Assembly: GCA_031177445.1 (NCBI GenBank)
Contig: JAPSGP010000074.1
Location: forward strand, 1-10,244
Origin: Acidimicrobiia bacterium
GTDB lineage: Bacteria > Actinomycetota > Acidimicrobiia > IMCC26256 > JACDBD01
DNA: 10,244 nucleotides
Direction: 5' to 3'
Under the pieces are notes generated by a model, which saw only the letters and a program-made list of their open reading frames with translations, had not been told where the DNA came from and did not search any database. Below are positions 5,920 to 10,244 of this stretch, piece by piece. A program made the translations under genes and the position numbers. Every line of letters starts with the position of its first letter. Position 1 is the stretch's first letter.

Positions 5920-7221
5920 TCAGGTCAGGAACCCTTCGTAGTTCCGCATCATCAGCTGGCTGTCGATCTGCTTCATCGTCTCCAGCGCGACACCGACCGT
6001 GATCAGCAGCGCGGTGCCGCCGAACGGGAACTGGCTGATGTCCCAGAGCGCGAAGACCAGCAGGGGCGCCAGCGCGATGACAGCAAGGAACAGAGAGCCG
6101 GGCAGGGTGATGCGGTTCAGCGTCTTGGCGAGATAGCGCTCGGTCGCGGGGCCCGGACGGATCCCGGGGATGAAGCCACCTTGCTTGCGGATGATGTCGG
6201 CCTGCTGCTGCGGGTTGAACGCGATCGCCGTGTAGAAGTAGGCGAAGAAGATGATGAGGATCGTGTACATCCCCATGTAGAACCAACCTTGGGACTGCAC
6301 GAGGTTCTTGTCGATGAACTCCTTGACGCCGTCCCAGGGAGTGATCGACGCGATCAGTGCGGGGAACGCCAGGATCGAGCTGGCGAAGATCACCGGGATT
6401 ACACCCGACTGGTTGACCTTCAGCGGGATATAGGTGCTCTGCCCGCCGTACATGCGCCGGCCCACGACGCGTTTGGCGAACTGCACAGGAATGCGGCGCT
6501 GGCCCGACTCCACGAACACGATGCCGACGATCATCGCGATGCCGATGGCGATGATCACGAAGAACTGGAACTTGCTGCCCTCGCTGTAGACGGCGCCGCC
6601 CTGGGCGGGGAGCGACGACACGACCGATGCGAAGATCAGGATCGACATCCCGTTGCCGATGCCGCGCTGTGTGATCAGCTCGCCCAACCACATGACCAAC
6701 GCGGTGCCGGCAGTCCAGGTCAGCACGATCAGTGCGGCTCGGGGTGCGTTGAAACCGGGGATCAGGTCGCGGCCCTCGAAGCCGGCGAAGCCGAGGAGCC
6801 CGCTCTTGCCCTGGTGGAGCGCGAACACGAACCCGGTCGACTGCACCAGCGCCAGACCCACCGTCAGATAGCGCGTCCACTGTGTGATCTTCTTCTGACC
6901 GACCTGACCTTCCTGCTGCCACTGCTCGAGCTTCGGGATCACGACTCCGAGCAGCTGCATGATGATCGACGCCGTGATGTACGGCATGATCCCGAGGAAG
7001 AAGATCGCGACGTTGGTGATCGCGCCGCCGGAGAAGAGGTCGAGGAAGCCGACGACACCGGTGTTCTCCGACTGGTCCTGCAGATCGCGGATGGCGCTGA
7101 AGTCGACGTACGGAACGGGAAGGTGGGCACCGACGCGGTAGACCGCGATGATCACGATCGTGAAGAAGATCTTGTTGCGGAGGTCGGCCACCCGGAACAT
7201 GTTCCGTAGGCGGGAGAGCAT
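5920..7221 (-). CDS. secY: Protein translocase subunit SecY
   Basis: This is the 433-residue channel-forming subunit of the Sec translocon in the cytoplasmic membrane. It begins MLSRLRNMFRVADLRNKIFF, the usual amphipathic lead into helix 1 (about 18-36). About ten hydrophobic segments follow, near 66-90, 117-137, 161-180, 190-205, 218-237, 273-291, 314-336, 372-391 and 398-413. The family signature FFLGIMPYITASIIMQLL (74-91) is present. The cytoplasmic loops used by SecA and the ribosome are also seen: AKRVVGRRMYGGQSTYIPLKVN (249-270) and GGFIPGIRPGPATERYL (348-364), the latter with the conserved arginine R355. The ATG has the strongest ribosome-binding site of the window (AGGAGGT, 9 bases upstream), which sits within a hairpin. 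It follows rplO by 36 bases, as in standard spc operons. Confidence 0.98.
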   Translation of the reverse strand: MLSRLRNMFRVADLRNKIFFTIVIIAVYRVGAHLPVPYVDFSAIRDLQDQSENTGVVGFLDLFSGGAITNVAIFFLGIMPYITASIIMQLLGVVIPKLEQWQQEGQVGQKKITQWTRYLTVGLALVQSTGFVFALHQGKSGLLGFAGFEGRDLIPGFNAPRAALIVLTWTAGTALVMWLGELITQRGIGNGMSILIFASVVSSLPAQGGAVYSEGSKFQFFVIIAIGIAMIVGIVFVESGQRRIPVQFAKRVVGRRMYGGQSTYIPLKVNQSGVIPVIFASSILAFPALIASITPWDGVKEFIDKNLVQSQGWFYMGMYTILIIFFAYFYTAIAFNPQQQADIIRKQGGFIPGIRPGPATERYLAKTLNRITLPGSLFLAVIALAPLLVFALWDISQFPFGGTALLITVGVALETMKQIDSQLMMRNYEGFLT

Positions 7222-7223
7222 GA

Positions 7224-7253
7224 AGGAGCGACCTCCTGACGCGCGAGAGCGTC
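7224..7253 (-). promoter_or_regulatory. Tandem hairpins enclosing the secY ribosome-binding site
   Basis: In the 36-base rplO-secY gap the transcribed strand carries GACGC-TCTCGC-GCGTC (7253-7238). Directly abutting it is AGGAG-GTCG-CTCCT (7237-7224). Both are perfect 5-bp stems with 6- and 4-base loops. The second stem contains the Shine-Dalgarno AGGAGGT of secY, and the ATG follows two bases after the stem. Folding would occlude ribosome binding and could make secY translation depend on ribosomes arriving from rplO. The stems are short and the regulation is inferred. Confidence 0.45.
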
Positions 7254-7257
7254 GAGC

Positions 7258-7752
7258 TTAGCGGTTGGTCAGGGCGTTCCCGCGAGCGGGAGGACGCCGT
7301 GAGAACGGCAGCGGAAGACGTTCGACAGACCCGCCGGCAGCCTCGATCGAGCGGACCGCGGCGGCCGAGAAGGCGTGCGCCCGCACCGTCATCGGCTTGG
7401 TGAGCTCACCCCGGCCGAGAACCTTCACCAGGCCCTGTTTCGCCACCAGGCCACGCGTGCGCAGGCTCCCCGGGTCGACCACGGCGCCGGCGTCGAAGGC
7501 CTCCAAGGTGTCGAGGTTCACCACCGCGTACTCCACGCGGAAAGGGTTCTTGAACCCCTTCGCCTTCGGCGTCCGGCGTGTCAGCGGCGTCTGCCCGCCC
7601 TCGAAGCCGGGCTTCACGGTGTCCCGAGCGCCCTGGCCCTTCATGCCTCGGCCGGCGGTCTTCCCGCCCTTGCCGCCGATGCCGCGGCCGACCCGCTGGC
7701 GCGACCGGCGGGACCCGGGCGCAGGCGTCAGGTCGTGGACCTTGATCGTCAT
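7258..7752 (-). CDS. rplO: 50S ribosomal protein L15
   Basis: The 164-residue large-subunit assembly protein has a long glycine/arginine-rich N-terminal arm that penetrates 23S rRNA. The arm is clear: VHDLTPAPGSRRSRQRVGRG (5-24), GGKGGKTAGRGMKGQGAR (26-43), and GFEGGQTPLTRRTPKAKGF (49-67). The C-terminal domain includes LVKVLGRGELTKPMTVRAHAFS (108-129) and IEAAGGSVE (136-144). About 18 residues follow the usual end (LPLPFSRRPPARGNALTNR), making it longer than the roughly 145 residues of E. coli or mycobacterial L15; the tail is probably lineage-specific. The ATG lies in an ATGA overlap with the rpmD stop, implying coupled translation. Confidence 0.98.
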   Translation of the reverse strand: MTIKVHDLTPAPGSRRSRQRVGRGIGGKGGKTAGRGMKGQGARDTVKPGFEGGQTPLTRRTPKAKGFKNPFRVEYAVVNLDTLEAFDAGAVVDPGSLRTRGLVAKQGLVKVLGRGELTKPMTVRAHAFSAAAVRSIEAAGGSVERLPLPFSRRPPARGNALTNR

Positions 7753-7928
7753 CGTTCATCCACCTTCACCAAGTGCGGCACCCGAGCGACCATGCCCCGG
7801 ATCTCGGGGCGGTCGGGGTGCTCGACGGTCTGGTTGATGCGCCGGAGGCCGAGCGCCCGCAGCGTGCCCCGCTGCTTGGGCTTGACTCCGATCGCCGAGC
7901 GCACCTGGGTGATGCGAAGCGTTGCCAT
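7749..7928 (-). CDS. rpmD: 50S ribosomal protein L30
   Basis: This is a 59-residue ORF found by direct translation of the space between rpsE and rplO. It starts MATLRITQVRSAIGVKPKQR, continues with GTLRALGLRRINQTVEHPDR (21-40), and ends EIRGMVARVPHLVKVDER. The pattern of first strand, K-x-K-Q-R-G-T-L-x-A-L-G-L-R-R-I-N and final VPHLVKV is diagnostic for short bacterial L30, a small large-subunit protein. Its ATG shares one base with the rpsE stop (TAATG), and its stop overlaps the rplO start by four bases. It is therefore fully packed between its usual neighbours. Confidence 0.97.
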   Translation of the reverse strand: MATLRITQVRSAIGVKPKQRGTLRALGLRRINQTVEHPDRPEIRGMVARVPHLVKVDER

Positions 7929-8476
7929 TAGGCGACCTCGGTGACCTCGGGCGTGGGCGCCATCCGCTCCCGGTAGGCCCTCAGCATGCCCGGCATCGAT
8001 ACTTCCTCGGCCGACTTGCCCCGCAGCTTGGCGACCTCGTCGGGCCGGCGCAGCGAGCGGAGGCCGGCGATCGTCGCCCGCGACACGTTGATCGCGTTCG
8101 ACGAGCCCAACGACTTGGCCAGCACGTCCTGGACGCCGGCGGCCTCCAGGATCGCGCGCGCGGCCCCGCCCGCGATCACCCCGGTCCCCGGTGCTGCCGG
8201 CTTCAGCAGCACGCGGGCGGCGTCGTGCTCACCGATGATCTGGTGCGTGATCGTCGAGCCGGCCAGCGGCACGGGGAACAGTCGCTTGCGCGCCTCCTCC
8301 ATCCCCTTCTGGATCGCGGCCGGGACCTCCTTCGCCTTGCCGTAGCCCAGGCCGACGTTGCCGTTGCCGTCGCCGACCACGACCAGCGCCGTGAACGAGA
8401 ACCGTCGACCGCCCTTCACCACCTTGGCGACGCGGTTGATCGCGATCACCCGTTCCTCGAGCTGTCCTTCTGCCAT
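7928..8476 (-). CDS. rpsE: 30S ribosomal protein S5
   Basis: The 182-residue small-subunit protein lies at the mRNA entry site and affects decoding fidelity. The N-terminal double-stranded-RNA-binding domain (about 8-75) shows RVAKVVKGGRRFSF (15-28), including the loop where spectinomycin-resistance changes occur in other bacteria. GDGNGNVGLGYGKAKEVP (35-52) follows. The C-terminal domain has VLLKPAAPGTGVIAGGAARA (89-108) and AKSLGSSNAINVSRATIAGL (120-139). The tail ends in an acidic PEVTEVA. The ATG shares one base with the rplR stop (TGATG), with GGAG 5 bases further upstream inside rplR. The stop overlaps rpmD. Confidence 0.98.
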   Translation of the reverse strand: MAEGQLEERVIAINRVAKVVKGGRRFSFTALVVVGDGNGNVGLGYGKAKEVPAAIQKGMEEARKRLFPVPLAGSTITHQIIGEHDAARVLLKPAAPGTGVIAGGAARAILEAAGVQDVLAKSLGSSNAINVSRATIAGLRSLRRPDEVAKLRGKSAEEVSMPGMLRAYRERMAPTPEVTEVA

Positions 8477-8826
8477 CAGAGCTCCAAACCTGCTTCCCTC
8501 GCACCGTCGGCCACGGCGGCGACCCGGCCGTGGTACTTGAAACCGCCCCGGTCGAAGACCACCGACGCGATGCCGACCGCCTTGGCGCGCTCGCCGACTC
8601 GCTTGCCGACCGCTTCTGCCGCCTCGACGGTGCCGGTCCGTCCCGAGCGGACCTCGGCCTCCACCGTCGATGCCGCCGCCAGCGTGCGGCCGCTGGTGTC
8701 GTCGATGACCTGCGCGTACGTGTGACCTCGCGAGCGGAACACGGCCAGACGCGGCCGCACCGGGGTCCCCCGCAGCTTCTTGCGCACCCGGCGGTGCCGC
8801 CGGACTCGTGCCTCGCGCCTGTTCAC
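8476..8826 (-). CDS. rplR: 50S ribosomal protein L18
   Basis: The 116-residue 5S rRNA-binding protein of the central protuberance acts with L5. It has a basic N-terminal stretch MNRREARVRRHRRVRKKLRG (1-20), then TPVRPRLAVFRSRGHTYAQVIDD (21-43). The conserved C-terminal VVFDRGGFKYHGRVAAVADG (89-108) and AREAGLEL follow. The start is GTG at 8826, supported by GAGGGG a few bases upstream in a 25-base gap after rplF; there is no better ATG nearby. The stop overlaps the rpsE ATG by one base. Confidence 0.97.
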   Translation of the reverse strand: MNRREARVRRHRRVRKKLRGTPVRPRLAVFRSRGHTYAQVIDDTSGRTLAAASTVEAEVRSGRTGTVEAAEAVGKRVGERAKAVGIASVVFDRGGFKYHGRVAAVADGAREAGLEL

Positions 8827-8851
8827 CGTCCCCTCACTCTCTCTCGCTCGA

Positions 8852-9391
8852 CTACTTGGCCGACTTGCCGGCCTTGCGCAGCACGCGCTCGTCGGCGTAG
8901 CGAATGCCCTTGCCCTTGTAGGGCTCGGGCTTGCGGATCTTTCGGATGTCGGCCGCCACCTGCCCGACGAGTTGCTTGTCGAACCCCCGTACGACGATGC
9001 GGGTCGGCACCGGCACCTCGAAGGTCACGCCCTCGGGCGCCTCGACCGGGACGGAGTGCGAGTAGCCCACCTGAAGCTCGAGCTTCGACGGTCCCTGTGC
9101 CTGCACCCGGTACCCGACACCCACGATCTCGAGCTCGCGTGCGAACCCGTCGGACACGCCGATGACCATGTTGTTGACGAGCGAGCGTGTCAGCCCGTGG
9201 AGGGCGCGGTTGGACCGTTCGTCGTCGGGACGGGTCACGACGAGCTCGTCGCCATCGCGCGCCACGGTGATCGTCTCGGGCGTCACGTGCTCGAGCGTCC
9301 CCTTGGGCCCCTTCACCACGACGCGGCGACCCTCGAGCGTCACATCGACACCCGACGGGATCGTGATCGGCTGCTTCCCAACTCGAGACAT
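8852..9391 (-). CDS. rplF: 50S ribosomal protein L6
   Basis: The 179-residue large-subunit protein lies near the sarcin-ricin loop and the base of the L7/L12 stalk. It has the expected start MSRVGKQPITIPSGVDVTLEG (from 1), VVVKGPKGTLE (24-34), GVSDGFARELEIVGVGYR (78-95), and the C-terminal L6 signature PEPYKGKGIRY (155-165). Two related alpha/beta domains span about 1-80 and 85-179. The ATG at 9391 is chosen because the family starts here. The open frame continues 16 codons upstream, but that part overlaps rpsH and has no homology. Only 4 bases separate it from the rpsH stop. Confidence 0.98.
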   Translation of the reverse strand: MSRVGKQPITIPSGVDVTLEGRRVVVKGPKGTLEHVTPETITVARDGDELVVTRPDDERSNRALHGLTRSLVNNMVIGVSDGFARELEIVGVGYRVQAQGPSKLELQVGYSHSVPVEAPEGVTFEVPVPTRIVVRGFDKQLVGQVAADIRKIRKPEPYKGKGIRYADERVLRKAGKSAK

Positions 9392-9395
9392 GGTG

Positions 9396-9800
9396 CTACC
9401 AGACCTGGCAGAGGACTTCGCCGCCGACCTTGCGCGCACGCGCCTCGCGGTCGGTCATGAGGCCCTGGTTGGTGGACAGGATCGAGATTCCCATGCCCCC
9501 GAGGACACGGGGCACGAGATCGGCCTTGGTGTAGACGCGCAAGCCCGGCTTCGAGATCCGGCGGATCCCGGAGATCGTGCGCTGGCGATCGGGCGTGTAC
9601 TTGAGCTGGATGCGCAACCGCCGCCACGGTCGCGACGAGTCGTCTTCGACCCTGGAGCCGGCGATGTACCCCTCCCGTTCGAGGATCTTGGCCAGCGCCT
9701 CCTTCACCTTCGACGACGGCATCACGACCTCTTCGTGGAACGCGACGTTGGCGTTGCGGATCCGCGTCAGCATGTCGGCGATGGGATCGGTCATCGTCAT
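9396..9800 (-). CDS. rpsH: 30S ribosomal protein S8
   Basis: The 134-residue protein binds the central domain of 16S rRNA. In E. coli it also represses the spc operon. Conserved blocks are MTMTDPIADMLTRIRNANVA (1-20), VMPSSKVKEALAKILEREGYI (26-46), RISKPGLRVYTKADLVPRVLGGMG (81-104) and the RNA-binding ISILSTNQGLMTDREARARKVGGEVL (105-130). The latter contains the ST-x-Q-G-x-M/L-T-x-x-x-A pattern. The ATG at 9800 is preferred over the in-frame ATG two codons later, with GAGGGGG about 10 bases upstream. The gap from rpsZ is 13 bases. Any S8 operator would be expected near the start of rplE, which is outside the window. Confidence 0.98.
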   Translation of the reverse strand: MTMTDPIADMLTRIRNANVAFHEEVVMPSSKVKEALAKILEREGYIAGSRVEDDSSRPWRRLRIQLKYTPDRQRTISGIRRISKPGLRVYTKADLVPRVLGGMGISILSTNQGLMTDREARARKVGGEVLCQVW

Positions 9801-9813
9801 ACCGCTGTCCCCC

Positions 9814-9999
9814 TCACCACGACGCCTTCGTCAGGCCGGGGACCTCTCCGGCATGCGCCATGTCACGCAGGCAGATCCGGCAGAGGCCGAAGCGGCGGTA
9901 GACGGCCCGCGCGCGGCCGCATCGGCGACAGCGCGTGTAGGAGCGCACCTTGAACTTCGGCTTTCGCTGCTGCTTCTGGATCAGTGCCTTCTTCGCCAA
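9814..9999 (-). CDS. rpsZ: 30S ribosomal protein S14, type Z (zinc form)
   Basis: The 61-residue head protein is of the short zinc-binding type. C24, C27, C40 and C43 (C-x2-C-x12-C-x2-C, in YTRCRRCGRARAVYRRFGLC and RICLRDMAHAG) form the zinc site. The C-terminal GLTKASW is characteristic. It starts at a TTG codon that yields the invariant MAKKALIQKQ, with AGGGG 7 bases upstream overlapping the end of rplE; no ATG or GTG is available nearer the conserved start. The gene lies 4 bases after the rplE stop. Many actinomycetes also carry a zinc-free paralogue elsewhere, which cannot be seen here. Confidence 0.97.
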   Translation of the reverse strand: MAKKALIQKQQRKPKFKVRSYTRCRRCGRARAVYRRFGLCRICLRDMAHAGEVPGLTKASW

Positions 10000-10003
10000 T
10001 GAA

Positions 10004-10244
10004 TTACCCCTGGTTGTCGCGCCGGAACGGGAAGCCGAGCGCTCGGAGAAGCGCCCGACCCTCGTCGTCGGTCGTTGCGGTCGTGACGATCGTGATGTCC
10101 ATGCCCCGGACGGTGTCGATCTTGTCGTAGTCGATCTCCGGGAAGATGAGCTGTTCGGTGACGCCGAAGGTGTAGTTGCCGCGCCCGTCGAACGAATCGG
10201 GGTTCATGCCCCGGAAGTCGCGGATGCGAGGGATCGCCAGGCTC
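10004..10244 (-). CDS. rplE: 50S ribosomal protein L5, C-terminal part (runs off right edge)
   Basis: The last 79 residues are present, beginning SLAIPRIRDFRGMNPDSFDG. RGNYTFGVTEQLIFPEIDYD, VRGMDITIVTTATTDDEGRA and LLRALGFPFR follow. These match the C-terminal half of bacterial L5, which binds 5S rRNA with L18 and contacts the P-site tRNA. The start lies beyond the right edge, so the ATG within the visible part (10207) is an internal methionine. The stop TAA precedes the rpsZ TTG by 4 bases. Confidence 0.97.
   Translation of the reverse strand, partial: SLAIPRIRDFRGMNPDSFDGRGNYTFGVTEQLIFPEIDYDKIDTVRGMDITIVTTATTDDEGRALLRALGFPFRRDNQG

Noticed and set aside
5909..6922. N-terminal extension of adk through secY
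   Set aside because: The frame is open only by composition. The P-loop begins 10 residues after the ATG at 5908, as in all adenylate kinases.
6181..7209. Plus-strand open frame of 342 codons antisense to secY
   Set aside because: It is the mirror of a GC-rich SecY gene and gives a low-complexity product full of D, E, R, H and Q. There is no family motif and it lies wholly within an unmistakable gene.
1..10244. CRISPR arrays, tRNA or rRNA genes, insertion sequences, phage or defence genes
   Set aside because: No regularly spaced repeats, tRNA-like cloverleafs, transposase or integrase motifs, or foreign-composition segments were seen. All coding space is taken by housekeeping genes.

Overview
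This window is a high-GC chromosomal segment carrying the distal part of the bacterial ribosomal-protein superoperon. Every gene that I can support is on the minus strand, so the genes read from the right edge to the left. Transcription order: rplE (end only), rpsZ, rpsH, rplF, rplR, rpsE, rpmD, rplO, secY, adk, map, infA, rpmJ, rpsM, rpsK, rpsD, rpoA, rplQ, truA, then the start of an unidentified membrane-protein gene that runs off the left edge. The organism is most likely an actinomycete-type bacterium (phylum Actinomycetota). The reasons are near-complete G/C at third codon positions, the adk-map-infA-rpmJ linkage, the short zinc-type S14, and frequent GTG/TTG starts. A deep-branching class such as Acidimicrobiia would fit the L15 C-terminal tail, but this is a guess from memory of the family.

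Region 1 (about 7258-10244) is the spc-type block: L5, S14, S8, L6, L18, S5, L30 and L15. These proteins build the 30S and 50S subunits. Several genes are joined by 1- or 4-base stop/start overlaps, which suggests translational coupling. L30 is only 59 residues and was found by direct translation.

Region 2 (4482-7221) links translation to export and protein maturation: the translocon channel SecY, adenylate kinase with a zinc-binding lid, and methionine aminopeptidase. A 36-base gap before secY holds two adjacent perfect small hairpins, and one of them contains the very strong secY Shine-Dalgarno sequence.

Region 3 (1275-4377) is the alpha-type block: IF-1, L36, S13, S11, S4, RNA polymerase alpha and L17. 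A 104-base gap with a hairpin at the map stop codon separates it from region 2. The infA start is ambiguous (GTG or an internal CTG).

Region 4 (1-1274) holds truA (tRNA pseudouridine 38-40 synthase) and the partial membrane protein. The 184-base rplQ-truA gap is rich in inverted repeats and is the only stretch that does not look like ordinary operon spacing. No gene-free stretch exceeds 300 bases. I saw no tRNA, rRNA, CRISPR, insertion sequence, phage or defence genes. The gene content is ordinary housekeeping, and I found no new biological system. The points worth a second look are regulatory or annotation-level.
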